A stretch of DNA of 64,000 nucleotides from UBA2705 sp963977105 (lineage in GTDB: Bacteria > Pseudomonadota > Alphaproteobacteria > Micavibrionales > Micavibrionaceae), in the NCBI GenBank assembly GCA_963977105.1, contig CAXBNI010000001.1, positions 1,426,001 to 1,490,000 on the forward strand, written 5' to 3'. How positions within the stretch are numbered: the stretch's first letter is position 1; the number at the start of each line of letters is the position of its first letter. Of this stretch, positions 1 to 8,850 are shown in pieces. The position numbers and the translations under genes were made by a program. The notes beneath the pieces are model-generated. The model searched no databases, was not told the origin of the DNA, and saw only the letters and a list, made by a program, of their open reading frames with translations.

Positions 1-63
1 TCCCTCAAAGGCTCTTCAAAATCACATGAAGCGATTAACAACGCCTGCGGCGTGAAGGGCTAA
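1..63 (+). CDS. C-terminal end of an unidentified protein (partial)
   Basis: An open frame runs in from the left edge and ends at TAA 61-63, giving about 20 residues ending in a Ser/Lys-rich stretch and CGVKG. Only the tail is in the window, so the family cannot be named. The next gene starts 6 bases after the stop, which suggests the two are cotranscribed. The reading frame is seen; that it is a real gene is inferred from the tight spacing. Confidence 0.4.
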   Translation, partial: SLKGSSKSHEAINNACGVKG

Positions 64-69
64 TGCAAA

Positions 70-342
70 ATGTTTTTCTTTGGCAGCAAAGATAAAAAAG
101 CAGAGAAAAAAGCGCAGGCTGCGCAAAAACACAGCGCAGCCATTCGCGATGAAGCATTAGAAAACACCCGCAAAGCGCGCGCCGCCATTGGCGAAGACAC
201 GTTGGAGCGCATCCGCCAACACCTCGAGGGCAAAGAAAACTCCCCCCTAGAACAAGCACGCCGTCATATTGACGCTGCGGATCCTGACCGCGTTACCGAC
301 AACCTTCGCCACATGATCGAAGAAGACAAGCACGAACAATAA
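70..342 (+). CDS. Small charged hypothetical protein (90 aa)
   Basis: The product is unrecognised. It is 90 residues, very rich in Lys, Glu, Ala and Arg, with a short aromatic N-terminus (MFFFGSKDKK) and then what looks like continuous amphipathic helix. No signal peptide, membrane segment or Cys pair is visible. It starts 6 bases after the preceding gene, so it is probably the last gene of that operon. A promoter for the next gene begins at its stop codon. Confidence 0.6.
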   Translation: MFFFGSKDKKAEKKAQAAQKHSAAIRDEALENTRKARAAIGEDTLERIRQHLEGKENSPLEQARRHIDAADPDRVTDNLRHMIEEDKHEQ

Positions 343-347
343 TTCTA

Positions 348-375
348 TTGACATATTCTCAAAATTGGTCATAAT
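348..375 (+). promoter_or_regulatory. Predicted sigma70-type promoter of the NAD-kinase-like gene
   Basis: A perfect -35 box TTGACA (348-353) is followed after 16 bases by CATAAT (370-375), about 50 bases upstream of the ATG at 426. It was recognised by match to consensus only. Confidence 0.5.
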
Positions 376-425
376 CTGCCCCTGATAAAAACACGAAGCA
401 AAGCATAAAGTCACAAGGGCACATA

Positions 426-1241
426 ATGGGAAAATCAGAAAATAGTACTGGGCAATACCATTTTATTGCGAACCCTGCTGACGCCACATCAATCAAATTA
501 CGAGACAAAATGATTGCGGCTTACGGCCAAGCCGCAGCTGATAAAGCCCCGACACGTTGTGCCATTGGCGGCGATGGCTCACTTTTATTTGCATTGCGTG
601 ATGCCTTTAACAAAACCGTAATCGGGCAATGCAGCACAGAAAGCAATAGTGTTGGCTTTTGGATGAATCATGTTGACCCCAAACATCTTGGCTTAGATGC
701 GCTTGTCGCAAGCGCGCATAAATATACATTAAAGCCCCTGCGCGTTAAAATCATGCATGATGATGGCAGCAGCGCCTTGCGTTATGCGTTTACGGATGCC
801 GCATTGATGAGCAATAACGGTCAAGCGTCGCTTGCGCACGTCCAAGACCTTGACGTTGCCGAGAATAACTGGCGGGTCATGGGCAACGGCATTACATTCG
901 CAACCCCGCTCGGTTCCACAGCTAAATCCTATACAGAAGGGGGCAGCGCCCTCGACTTAACTCTGCCTGCTTTTCTGATGACGGGCAGCGGCGTATGCTC
1001 GCCCCTTAATTTTAAATCTTTTGTTCATCCCGCAGACGCCTCACTATTTGTGTCGATCAACACCAGCCGCGCCAAACGCGACCAGCGCATTGATATTGAC
1101 GGCGTGACTTATGTGCCCCCAAAAGGCCGCAGCATTGAAGGCCTTGCCCTGACAACAGAAACAGACACCACCAAACACGCGACCTTACTGCTTGATCGCC
1201 CCGCACGAAGCGCCTTTAGAAAACTCACCATTGATATGTAA
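426..1241 (+). CDS. Divergent NAD kinase-like protein
   Basis: It resembles ATP-NAD kinase, which phosphorylates NAD to NADP in the cytoplasm. The family GGDG motif is present at residues 48-51, followed by GFWMN near 78-82 where alphaproteobacterial enzymes carry GFLMN. The Gly-rich TP-GSTA segment is at about 160-166. Length (271 aa) is normal. However, the short NE/D motif is TD here (residues 123-124), the Asp of the usual DG preceding the TP-GSTA segment is Asn154, and the Tyr of GSTAY is Lys. It may be a working but diverged enzyme or a paralogue with altered activity. It stands alone, with its own promoter, upstream of aroQ. Confidence 0.75.
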   Translation: MGKSENSTGQYHFIANPADATSIKLRDKMIAAYGQAAADKAPTRCAIGGDGSLLFALRDAFNKTVIGQCSTESNSVGFWMNHVDPKHLGLDALVASAHKYTLKPLRVKIMHDDGSSALRYAFTDAALMSNNGQASLAHVQDLDVAENNWRVMGNGITFATPLGSTAKSYTEGGSALDLTLPAFLMTGSGVCSPLNFKSFVHPADASLFVSINTSRAKRDQRIDIDGVTYVPPKGRSIEGLALTTETDTTKHATLLLDRPARSAFRKLTIDM

Positions 1242-1372
1242 GCAATAACCTCACTGCATTTAAATACATACCAGACAAGGTTTCACTTTGACCTTCCCCA
1301 CACGCTCGCCTACACTGTGTTGACAATACATACGGTTTTTACGCCACCAACCGCAGCCATAAAGTGACATTC

Positions 1373-1807
1373 ATGAACATACTTATTATCAACGGCCCGA
1401 ACCTTAATATGCTCGGCAAAAGAAACCCTGAAATATACGGCAGAGAAACCCTCGGCGATATTGAGGCGATGTGCCATGCCTATGCCAAGAAGCATTATGC
1501 GAGCGTCGATTTCCGCCAATCAAACCATGAAGGTGAGATTGTCGATTGGGTACAAGGTTCAATAAATCGCTTTGACGCGATTTTGATTAACGCCGGCGCT
1601 TATACACATACGTCTATCGCCATACATGACGCGCTAGAGCTGTTTACTGGCCCCATCATAGAGGTTCATATATCAGAGCCCAACAAGCGCGAGGCTTTTC
1701 GCCATGTTTCCTATATTGAGCCTTGTGCCGCACACCGCATTGCTGGGCACGGCGCAAAAGGTTATGAAATGGCGCTTGAATGGCTATTTAATCAAAAACG
1801 AAATTAA
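1373..1807 (+). CDS. aroQ: Type II 3-dehydroquinate dehydratase
   Basis: This enzyme converts 3-dehydroquinate to 3-dehydroshikimate in the shikimate pathway, as a cytoplasmic dodecamer in this family. The N-terminus NGPNLNMLG, the lid with RQSNHEGE, the INAGAYTHTS loop and the HISEP segment are all type II hallmarks, with the catalytic Tyr in PEIYG. Length is 144 aa, as expected. A GTG at 1364 would add three residues, but the ATG at 1373 gives the normal family start. It precedes accB and accC, an arrangement common in proteobacteria. Confidence 0.95.
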   Translation: MNILIINGPNLNMLGKRNPEIYGRETLGDIEAMCHAYAKKHYASVDFRQSNHEGEIVDWVQGSINRFDAILINAGAYTHTSIAIHDALELFTGPIIEVHISEPNKREAFRHVSYIEPCAAHRIAGHGAKGYEMALEWLFNQKRN

Positions 1808-1847
1808 ACGCCCCTCTCGGGCATAAGAATAAATAAGACGAGAACAT

Positions 1848-1874
1848 TTGACATCTGCTTTAATCTTCTATAAT
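1848..1874 (+). promoter_or_regulatory. Predicted sigma70-type promoter for accBC
   Basis: TTGACA (1848-1853) and TATAAT (1869-1874) both match consensus exactly; the 15-base spacer is shorter than the ideal 17. It lies just upstream of accB, in the gap after aroQ. Confidence 0.5.
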
Positions 1875-1915
1875 CAGGGTCGATGAAATTTTAAATTACA
1901 AGCAGGATATGTTTG

Positions 1916-2368
1916 ATGAAAATTGATACGAATGCAATTAAAGAGCTAGCAGAAATTCTAGACGATACTGGCCTAACTGAGATTGAAGTTGCCGAAGGTG
2001 ACAAAATGATCCGCATTAACAAGGGCGGCGCAACATATGCGGCGCACCCAGCAGCGCCAGTACATATGCCTTCTGACCCAACAGTCCCACAGCCAGCATC
2101 AAATGACATGCCAATTGCTGATGTCTCAACACATCCGGGCGCGGTAAGCTCTCCGATGGTTGGCACAGCGTATCTTGGCCCAGAGCCTAGCGCTCCCGAT
2201 TTTATATCAAAAGGCGCAAGCATTAAAGAAGGTGATACATTATTGATTATTGAGGCGATGAAGGTTATGAACCCGATTAAAGCACCAAAATCAGGCACAA
2301 TCACACAAATTCTCATTGAAAATGAGCAGCCAGTTGAGTTTGGTGATGTTCTTGTTGTTATTGAATAG
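1916..2368 (+). CDS. accB: Biotin carboxyl carrier protein of acetyl-CoA carboxylase
   Basis: AccB carries the biotin that shuttles CO2 between the biotin carboxylase and carboxyltransferase subunits, giving malonyl-CoA for fatty acid synthesis. The 150-residue protein has the usual N-terminal helical segment, a Pro/Ala-rich linker at about 43-75 and a C-terminal biotinyl domain with the EAMKVMNP motif; Lys116 is the predicted biotinylation site. The ATG at 1916 is preferred over the TTG at 1913. accC follows after 64 bases, so the two form an operon. Confidence 0.96.
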   Translation: MKIDTNAIKELAEILDDTGLTEIEVAEGDKMIRINKGGATYAAHPAAPVHMPSDPTVPQPASNDMPIADVSTHPGAVSSPMVGTAYLGPEPSAPDFISKGASIKEGDTLLIIEAMKVMNPIKAPKSGTITQILIENEQPVEFGDVLVVIE

Positions 2369-2432
2369 CCAGTAACGCAAAACAGCCATACTCCACAGCC
2401 AAAATCATTTTAACAAAAATAAGTGTTGTCGC

Positions 2433-3800
2433 ATGTTCAAAAAAATACTCATCGCTAACCGTGGCGAAATTGCACTCCGTATCATTCGCGCCTGCCGTGA
2501 AATGGGCGTCGCCGCTGTCGCTGTCCACTCAACAGCAGATGCCAACTCAATGGCAGTACGCCTTGCTGATGAATCCGTATGCATCGGCCCTCCGCCGGGT
2601 AAAGATAGCTATTTGAACATCCCTGCGATTTTGACAGCGGCTGCAATCACTGGCGCAGAGGCCATTCACCCCGGTTACGGATTTTTGTCAGAAAATGCAG
2701 AATTCGCACGCATGGTTGAAGAGCACGGCTTTACTTTTATTGGCCCAAAGCCTGAGCATATCGACCTTATGGGCGATAAAGTAACCGCAAAGCAAACTGT
2801 TAAGGCGCTTGGCTTACCGGTCGTTCCCGGCAGTGAAGGTGCGCTTGAAACCGTTGAAGACGGCATTGCTTTTGCCCGTGAAGCTGGCTACCCCGTCATC
2901 ATCAAAGCATCATCTGGCGGCGGCGGACGTGGCATGAAGCTTGTTGAACGTGAAGAAGATTTTGCAGAGCAATTCTCAACAGCGCGCTCTGAAGCTGCAG
3001 CTAACTTTGGCGATGAAACAGTTTATGTTGAAAAATATTTAGGTCACCCGCGCCATATTGAAATTCAAGTTTTCGGCGATGAACACGGCAATGCAATTCA
3101 CCTTGGTGAGCGCGATTGTTCATTACAGCGCCGCCACCAAAAAGTTTTGGAAGAAGCCCCGTCTCCGATCTTAACAGAAGATGAGCGCCAGAGAATCGGT
3201 CAACTTTCTGCCGATACAATCCGCAAAATGGGTTATCGCGGCGCAGGCACGATTGAGTTTCTTTATGAGGACGGTCAGTTTTTCTTCATGGAAATGAACA
3301 CACGTATTCAGGTTGAACACCCTGTGACAGAGATGATTACTGGCATTGACCTTATCCAAGAACAAATCCGCGTTGCCGCTGGTGAAACACTCTCGCTCAA
3401 CAAAGACCGTATTCGCTTCCGTGGACACGCCATGGAGTTTCGTATCAATGCGGAAGACCCTGATAACTTTACGCCGTGCCCAGGCACAATCACACAATTC
3501 CATAGCCCTGGCGGCCTTGGCGTCCGTTTTGATAGCGCAATTTATAATGGCTATAAAATCCCACCATATTACGATTCAATGATCGGCAAATTGATTATTC
3601 ATGGCCGTAACCGTGATGAATGTATCCGCCGTGCAAAACGTGCAATTGTTGAAACCGTTATTGATGGCGTTAAAACAACATTGCCGCTCCATTCATGGAT
3701 CATGGAACAGCCAGAGTTCCATAGTGGTGATTACACCATTCACTGGCTTGAGAAAAAGCTCGCTGAAAAAGAAGCCGCAAGAAAAGCCGATGAAAAATAA
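2433..3800 (+). CDS. accC: Acetyl-CoA carboxylase, biotin carboxylase subunit
   Basis: AccC uses ATP and bicarbonate to carboxylate the biotin on AccB. The 455-residue protein begins FKKILIANRGEIALRI, has HPGYGFLSEN, the ATP-grasp Gly-rich loop SSGGGGRGM near residue 160, and the catalytic EMNTRIQVEHPVTE segment near 290. Length matches the family. It is the second gene of the accBC pair and ends just before a clear hairpin terminator. Confidence 0.97.
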   Translation: MFKKILIANRGEIALRIIRACREMGVAAVAVHSTADANSMAVRLADESVCIGPPPGKDSYLNIPAILTAAAITGAEAIHPGYGFLSENAEFARMVEEHGFTFIGPKPEHIDLMGDKVTAKQTVKALGLPVVPGSEGALETVEDGIAFAREAGYPVIIKASSGGGGRGMKLVEREEDFAEQFSTARSEAAANFGDETVYVEKYLGHPRHIEIQVFGDEHGNAIHLGERDCSLQRRHQKVLEEAPSPILTEDERQRIGQLSADTIRKMGYRGAGTIEFLYEDGQFFFMEMNTRIQVEHPVTEMITGIDLIQEQIRVAAGETLSLNKDRIRFRGHAMEFRINAEDPDNFTPCPGTITQFHSPGGLGVRFDSAIYNGYKIPPYYDSMIGKLIIHGRNRDECIRRAKRAIVETVIDGVKTTLPLHSWIMEQPEFHSGDYTIHWLEKKLAEKEAARKADEK

Positions 3801-3806
3801 CAGCAC

Positions 3807-3838
3807 AAAAAGCCATATCAACGATATGGCTTTTTCTT
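3807..3838 (+). terminator. Rho-independent terminator after accC
   Basis: A 9-bp perfect stem (3811-3819 with 3823-3831) with a 3-base loop is followed by a T-rich run and preceded by A's. The next gene converges from the other strand, so the hairpin could serve both directions. Confidence 0.85.
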
Positions 3839-3854
3839 TATCTCGTGATCCTAA

Positions 3855-4922
3855 TTATTTCAACGTATTGTGAATTTCTGTTTGCTTCCAAAGTGCCTGC
3901 TTTAATGGCGCTTTGTCATCGACATCACCTTTAGCGACCCACGCGGCAACAGCCTGAGCGACATTGGGGAAGCGCACATGCGCGGCGCGGTCTTCCATCA
4001 GCCACTGCGTAAGCCTCCCGCCGTCAAGGCTATCCATCGTACGACCATAACCTAAATATTCAAGCGCGCGCGCATTGGAGTGCTGCTCCGTTTGGCCTTT
4101 TATCGGCTTCACAAGAATCTTACGCCCCATATGCAGCATTTCAGAGGAACTCACAAAACCAGCATTAGCCACCAAACCTTCACAACGTGCCATATCTTCC
4201 TTAAATCCCGCAGCCGATTTTGGTTTATAGATCAAGCTACGGTTAGGGTCCTCATGATAATGCCCGATATCATTGTGATAGATATGAAATTCATATTTAT
4301 CGGCAAAAGGGGCGAGGAAGGCTTTAATATCACTTAATTCTTCATGGCCTAAATAAACTAGAATCATGCCCTTTTCGACAGGCTCCTCTTTAGGTGGCGT
4401 AAAAATAGGCGGTAAAATATCTTGCCCGAACATGTCCCAGTGCAGACCCAGCGTATTCTTCACGGGCGAATAAGCCCGCGTCATCGCGTTCAAGCTCAGC
4501 GGGTTCAAACCTGCAGGCAAGGAAGAATGAAAGCTGTATTGATGGGCAATGCCAATATGCGGCAGTTTTTTTAGCCGCACGCAAAGCGATGTCACTGGCT
4601 CAAAGTCCGTCAGGATCAAATCGACATTGCGAAGATCCAACTGCGCCGCGTCATTAAACACGCGGCGTATGCTGTTTTCACCCCATAACGCCTTTTTGGC
4701 CGTGGCGAGAAAATCTATGCCACCGTTGTTCTGCTCAAAAACAAGGCCGTTACGCTGCGTATAATTTGGAAAAGCCGTCATGTCTTTATATTGATGTTCT
4801 GCACGGCCCGAAAAAAGGAAAGATAGCGAAAGACCCTCTTGCGCCATAAGCTGCGGCGCAAGGCTTCGCGCGCGCGAAATATGCCCGTCACCTGTGCCAT
4901 TAATGCCGTAAAGCACGTTCAT
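3855..4922 (-). CDS. MJ1255/VC2487-like glycosyltransferase family protein
   Basis: The 355-residue protein begins with MNVLYGINGTGDGHISRA, the nucleotide-sugar glycosyltransferase (GT-B, UGT/MurG-like) N-terminus seen in the MJ1255/VC2487 family, and has a C-terminal half with NAGFVSSSEMLHMGRK and KPIKGQTEQ typical of the donor-binding domain. The acceptor and sugar are unknown. It is convergent with accC and has no partner genes beside it. The fold-level assignment is good; the function is inferred only. Confidence 0.8.
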   Translation of the reverse strand: MNVLYGINGTGDGHISRARSLAPQLMAQEGLSLSFLFSGRAEHQYKDMTAFPNYTQRNGLVFEQNNGGIDFLATAKKALWGENSIRRVFNDAAQLDLRNVDLILTDFEPVTSLCVRLKKLPHIGIAHQYSFHSSLPAGLNPLSLNAMTRAYSPVKNTLGLHWDMFGQDILPPIFTPPKEEPVEKGMILVYLGHEELSDIKAFLAPFADKYEFHIYHNDIGHYHEDPNRSLIYKPKSAAGFKEDMARCEGLVANAGFVSSSEMLHMGRKILVKPIKGQTEQHSNARALEYLGYGRTMDSLDGGRLTQWLMEDRAAHVRFPNVAQAVAAWVAKGDVDDKAPLKQALWKQTEIHNTLK

Positions 4923-5318
4923 TTTTTTCTTCCTTAATTATGCGCGTAAGCCTTCTTTATAAGGGGCAATTTCTGCAATCGCAAGCCGCCCTGATTATTT
5001 CCCTTTATCTTATGGGTAAATTACGGTAGATTAGTAATTATATTTCAAGCTTATGGTTTATAGATAATGAGACAGTTTTTAATGATACAGAATAATGGCA
5101 CAACGCGTAGCGCCGCAAGCAAGGGGAATCTTGCTGGTGGTGGAAATACGTGTCATGCGCATAATTCGTCATCACGCAAACAAAAAATATTGGGCTCATA
5201 ACAAACATAAACCGCAGCCCGATTCATTTTTTGAAAAGGGCTGATCTCTATTTTTCTCATAATATATGAAGCAGATTGTCCCTTTTCTTAAAAAACATTT
5301 TAAGAGAAAGACACATTC
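4923..5318. other. 396-base gap without a convincing gene
   Basis: This AT-rich region separates two divergent genes, so it must hold promoters for both. The only open frame of note is a 44-residue one (5067-5201, plus strand) with no Shine-Dalgarno sequence and no recognisable features. A weak 6-bp inverted repeat (AGCCC near 5216, GGGCT near 5237) has a long loop. I see no tRNA or repeat array. Confidence 0.4.
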
Positions 5319-5981
5319 ATGGACGAACAACACATACAAAGCGATATTATCATCCCGCCGGCGCTAGTGACAAAAGACGCGCCGCCGCCTATGCTGCGCC
5401 CCGCGCCGATGCCGATCACCACCGAGCGCCTTATCCTTCGCCCGCCCCAAGCTGGTGATGGCGCTGCTTTATGTGAGGCTGTGCTTGAAACATGGGATCA
5501 GCTTCATCAATGGATGCCATGGGCCAGAGACCCAAAGGATGCAACTCAAGAGTTTTATGAAGGCTATGCCATAGAAAACGCCGCAAAGTTCATCACCCGA
5601 GAGAATATGGCTGTGCTTGCTTTTGAACGCGGTACGGGCCGGCTCGTGGCGTCTTCTGGCCTGCACCGCATTGACTGGGTAATCGGCCAATTTGAAATTG
5701 GTTACTGGGTGCGCGCAGATGCACAGGGCCAAGGCTATGCGCAGGAAATCACAGATGCGTTGACACGTTATGCGTTTCGAGCCTTAACAGCCAATACCGT
5801 CCTTGTTTGTCACTCAGAAGGCAACGCAGCAAGCCGTAACGTTATTGAGCGCCTCGGCTTCACACATTGTGCGAGCGTGCCTCTGGCGAATGCTGTGCCC
5901 TCTGGCGCAATACTTACCAACCATATGTATTACCGTACAAACATCGAAGGGCTAGTCCCACGTCAAGTCAGCTGGGCCTGA
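5319..5981 (+). CDS. GNAT acetyltransferase, RimJ/RimL-like
   Basis: It is an acyl-CoA N-acetyltransferase of the RimJ/RimL type (220 aa). The segment TTERLILRPPQAGDGAAL near residue 30, the YWVRADAQGQGYAQE acetyl-CoA loop near 135-145 and the NAASRNVIERLGF stretch near the C-terminus are diagnostic of this family. The first ~28 residues are an extra polar/Pro-rich extension. The substrate (protein N-terminus, antibiotic or small amine) cannot be told. A second GNAT gene follows 24 bases downstream, so they are probably cotranscribed. Confidence 0.85.
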   Translation: MDEQHIQSDIIIPPALVTKDAPPPMLRPAPMPITTERLILRPPQAGDGAALCEAVLETWDQLHQWMPWARDPKDATQEFYEGYAIENAAKFITRENMAVLAFERGTGRLVASSGLHRIDWVIGQFEIGYWVRADAQGQGYAQEITDALTRYAFRALTANTVLVCHSEGNAASRNVIERLGFTHCASVPLANAVPSGAILTNHMYYRTNIEGLVPRQVSWA

Positions 5982-6005
5982 AATAATTTATAGAGAGTTA
6001 AAGAC

Positions 6006-6515
6006 ATGGATCAGAACATAAAAATAAAACGCCTAGGCTATGATGACTGGCAAGACCTTAAAGCCATTCGCCTTGAAGCGTTACTGAATAACCCGCAGGT
6101 TTTTCTGCGTCGCTATGACGATGAAATTAAACAAGATGATTCCTATTGGCAGCGTAGCTTTGTTGGCGAGGCGGCCGTGCAAAAAGCCATTTTTGGCCTG
6201 TATGCTAACGGGGTGATTATCGGCATGGGCGGCATCCACCCAGAAGCCGACATTGCCCGCGCGGCGCGACTTGGCGGCGCGTATATTTCAGCGCCTTATC
6301 GCGGGCGGGGCCTTGCTCATGGCTTGATTAAAGCACGGCTTGATTGGGCACGCGCTTCGGCACTTCATGATGCTGCCTATGTTTCGCACCGCAAAGGTAA
6401 CGCCCCTTCAAAAGCCGCGATTGAAAAAGCTGGCTTTGCCTTGGCTGAACAAAAAATGATCCTCTGGCCTGATGGCGCAGAGGCCGCGGAGTATATTTAC
6501 AAGTTAAAGCTATAA
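6006..6515 (+). CDS. GNAT family N-acetyltransferase
   Basis: This is a 169-residue GNAT protein. It has the N-terminal KRLGYDDWQDLKAIRLEAL start, a central strand IIGMGGIHPEA, the YISAPYRGRGLAHGLIKARLDWA acetyl-CoA loop (RGRGLA) and a C-terminal NAPSKAAIEKAGF motif. It is the second gene of a GNAT pair; the two proteins are not close copies. The substrate is unknown. A 9-bp hairpin overlaps its stop codon and the stop of the convergent yceI-like gene. Confidence 0.85.
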   Translation: MDQNIKIKRLGYDDWQDLKAIRLEALLNNPQVFLRRYDDEIKQDDSYWQRSFVGEAAVQKAIFGLYANGVIIGMGGIHPEADIARAARLGGAYISAPYRGRGLAHGLIKARLDWARASALHDAAYVSHRKGNAPSKAAIEKAGFALAEQKMILWPDGAEAAEYIYKLKL

Positions 6516-6530
6516 ATTATGGCTTTAACT
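6502..6530. terminator. Possible bidirectional hairpin between convergent genes
   Basis: A 9-bp perfect inverted repeat (6502-6510 with 6522-6530) with an 11-base AT loop overlaps the ends of both convergent genes. The stem is AT-rich and there is no long T run, so termination is plausible rather than certain. Confidence 0.4.
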
Positions 6531-7096
6531 TACTCCTGTGGCGTCGCGATAATTTTTAAATCTATCGCCATTGCTTTACTGACCCATTCCGCTTCTGGAT
6601 CAGATGCTTTGCCGATGTCAAAATCGAGCCGCTGAATATCAAATGCAGCTGTGCCCTCAACTGGAGTACGCGCAAGGTCGGAGAGCATAAAATCAAAACT
6701 TATCTGCTGCGTGATATCGCGCAAGGTCAATGCGCCAACAACGTGATAGCGATAACCTTCTTTATATGTAATTTCTGTGCTTTCAAACAAAGCTTCAGGA
6801 AAGGCTTTTACATTGAACCAGTCAGCGGCAACCAGCGTGCCATCATACATTTTATTCCCTGACTTCAAAGCCTCCGGATAAAAACGTGCCGTGATTTTGC
6901 TCGCGGCCAATTGCTCTGGGTCAAAATCAATCTCAGCTTCCCAGCGTTCAAAAGCGGCAATGAAGGGGTTACCTGCATGTTCGCCAGAAACGCGGACGTG
7001 GCTTTGCGCATAATCAACTCGATAAGGGCGTGCATGCGCCGCAATCGGCACAGATAATAGCCCGACTAGTGTCATCAACTTTATAAATCGTGTCAT
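6530..7096 (-). CDS. YceI family periplasmic protein
   Basis: The 188-residue protein has a Sec signal peptide (MTRFIKLMTLVGLLSVPIAA, cleavage after AHA). The mature part has the YceI lipocalin-like pattern: YRVDYAQSHVRVSGEH, ITARFYPEALKSGNKMYDGTL, FPEALFESTEI, and GALTLRDITQQISFDF. YceI proteins bind polyisoprenoid-type lipids in the periplasm. Its ATG overlaps the stop of the upstream cytochrome b561 gene (TAATG), so translation is coupled; YceI-cytochrome b561 pairs are common in proteobacteria. Confidence 0.9.
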   Translation of the reverse strand: MTRFIKLMTLVGLLSVPIAAHARPYRVDYAQSHVRVSGEHAGNPFIAAFERWEAEIDFDPEQLAASKITARFYPEALKSGNKMYDGTLVAADWFNVKAFPEALFESTEITYKEGYRYHVVGALTLRDITQQISFDFMLSDLARTPVEGTAAFDIQRLDFDIGKASDPEAEWVSKAMAIDLKIIATPQE

Positions 7097-7680
7097 TATT
7101 CTTCCTCAGTTTCTGTCTTGTTCGGAGCCTCTTTGCACCACCACATCCGGCGCAGCAAATTTTCATGGTCGAAGACCGCGTGCTTAATCACTGCGCCAAC
7201 ATGCGCCGCAATAAAGCAAAAAAACGTAATCGCCAAAATGAAGTGGCCTTGCTTTGCCAAATCATGAATTTGTTTATCACCCTGAACGCCAGGGATATGT
7301 GGCCATTGAAATAGATTAAAAACAATCGTTGGCAAGCCATAAGAACTCGAAGACACCATCAACCACCCCGTAAACGGCATAGCAAACATTAGCGCATATA
7401 GCCCCCAATGCCCAAGCTTAGCTAAAACAATTTCATGCTTTTTAATATGTGTGGGCAATGCAGGCACATGTGATACCAGCCGCCATAAAATACGCAAAGT
7501 AAACGCAACCAACAACAACACTCCGCCGCTTTTATGCCATTGATATAAGTTAAACTTTAGACTTTTAGCAAGCTCAACATACTCCATGAGTACGCCCGAA
7601 CAGAACATCAACACGAAACCGCAGGCCATTGCCCAATGAAATATAATGGCGACCGTATTATATCGTTTTATATTGCTCAA
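7096..7680 (-). CDS. Cytochrome b561 family protein
   Basis: This is a four-helix inner-membrane dihaem cytochrome b561 (194 aa) that probably passes electrons to or from the quinone pool. The N-terminus YNTVAIIFHWAMACGFVLMF carries a haem-ligand His, as do the QWHKSGGVLLL, GHWGLYALMFAMPFTGW and AHVGAVIKH segments. The start is a TTG at 7680, supported by AGGAG six bases upstream. It is the first gene of a two-gene operon with yceI. Confidence 0.9.
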   Translation of the reverse strand: MSNIKRYNTVAIIFHWAMACGFVLMFCSGVLMEYVELAKSLKFNLYQWHKSGGVLLLVAFTLRILWRLVSHVPALPTHIKKHEIVLAKLGHWGLYALMFAMPFTGWLMVSSSSYGLPTIVFNLFQWPHIPGVQGDKQIHDLAKQGHFILAITFFCFIAAHVGAVIKHAVFDHENLLRRMWWCKEAPNKTETEEE

Positions 7681-7909
7681 TTGATGCTCCTTTTAATCTC
7701 AGCTGATGATAATATTTGTAACGCTACATATAATAGGTTATTCCTCTTTTGCTTAACAGGTTAATTTTCATAGCCAGCGCTATCCGTGCATATCGCCCCG
7801 AACAAATAAACAGCCGAAAAAGTTAAGCTGCTGTTTTTTCTTGCAATGCAGCAACGATACTGTTATGTAAAAACGTATTCTAATATAGAGCCGTGCTCTT
7901 ACCGTAATA

Positions 7910-8830
7910 ATGGACGTAAAAATGAAACATATTATAGATATTGAAAAACCAAGTGAGCTCCGCATTGCTTGGGAAGAAGCCAAAGATTATCCAGTAATAG
8001 TCCACCGCGACTGGACAGCCAAACGCACGCGAAGCCGTAATGCGACGGAGCGCCGGCGCAGTGAAACATTAAAGCACCATCCTTTATATTGGGATGCAAA
8101 AAAACGTGGTGATTATATTGCGGCACAAGAAGTCGTTGATGACCTTCTTTCAAATGAAGCATTATTCCGCATTGCAGATAGAATTGGCGATAAAGACCCG
8201 CTTATCGTATCGCCTTCATTGACAAAAGACGACCCCACCAACGTCATCCCGACAAGCTTTGCCCATAGCATTGCCTATGAACTCGACGTACAGGTTTGCC
8301 GCGATATTTATCAGCGTGACAAAGCACATCGCACAGGGCGCGGCGGTTTTTACCGCCTCGCGTTCAGCCCTGAATTTTATGGTCAGGTTATCGAAGGGCA
8401 AGATTACATTATTGTCGACGACGTTGCCACTATGGGCGGAACTTTAGCCGCTTTACGCAGCTTTATTGAATCGAATGGCGGCAACGTCATTTGCATGAGC
8501 GTTTTGGCAGATTCCAATATGAAATCCCGCACAGGCCAAGGCGGCCTTAGTAAAGATTTCAACCTTAATGCAACAGCTGACGAAATTAAAATGGTTGAAC
8601 ACAAACACGGCAAAAAGCTTGACCAGTTTTTTCGCCGCCACAACGGCTATGGCCTTGACAGTCTGACCGCACGTGAAATCGACTTTGTGCATTTCTTTGA
8701 GCGCGCGAACCAAATCGAACGCGCTATTTTAGAGGAAAAACATGCCGTCTATGCGCAGAATCATAACGAAAAGGCTAATGACAATGCGCAAACCTCAGCG
8801 CAAAACATACAATTAATCAGTTCCCCTTAA
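7910..8830 (+). CDS. Phosphoribosyltransferase-domain protein
   Basis: The 306-residue protein has a PRTase type I fold, shown by the PRPP-binding motif IIVDDVATMGGTLAAL near residues 166-181 (two acidic residues, then TMGGT). The N-terminal region is polar, with an Arg-rich TAKRTRSRNATERRR stretch. The nucleobase substrate is unknown. A second ATG at 7922 is an equally likely start. It lies alone upstream of the pyrimidine-degradation cluster but is not obviously part of it. A hairpin covers its stop codon. Confidence 0.75.
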   Translation: MDVKMKHIIDIEKPSELRIAWEEAKDYPVIVHRDWTAKRTRSRNATERRRSETLKHHPLYWDAKKRGDYIAAQEVVDDLLSNEALFRIADRIGDKDPLIVSPSLTKDDPTNVIPTSFAHSIAYELDVQVCRDIYQRDKAHRTGRGGFYRLAFSPEFYGQVIEGQDYIIVDDVATMGGTLAALRSFIESNGGNVICMSVLADSNMKSRTGQGGLSKDFNLNATADEIKMVEHKHGKKLDQFFRRHNGYGLDSLTAREIDFVHFFERANQIERAILEEKHAVYAQNHNEKANDNAQTSAQNIQLISSP

Positions 8831-8846
8831 AGGGGACTTTCTGCTT
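8818..8846 (+). terminator. Probable terminator after the phosphoribosyltransferase gene
   Basis: A GC-rich stem built on CCCC and GGGG, with flanking AGT and ACT paired and one bulge, covers the stop codon and is followed by a short T run. It is a fair but imperfect intrinsic terminator. Confidence 0.5.
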
Positions 8847-8850
8847 CCCG

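Noticed and set aside
5067..5201. 44-residue open frame in the gap before the GNAT genes
   Set aside because: There is no ribosome site and no recognisable sequence; length is within chance for this gap.
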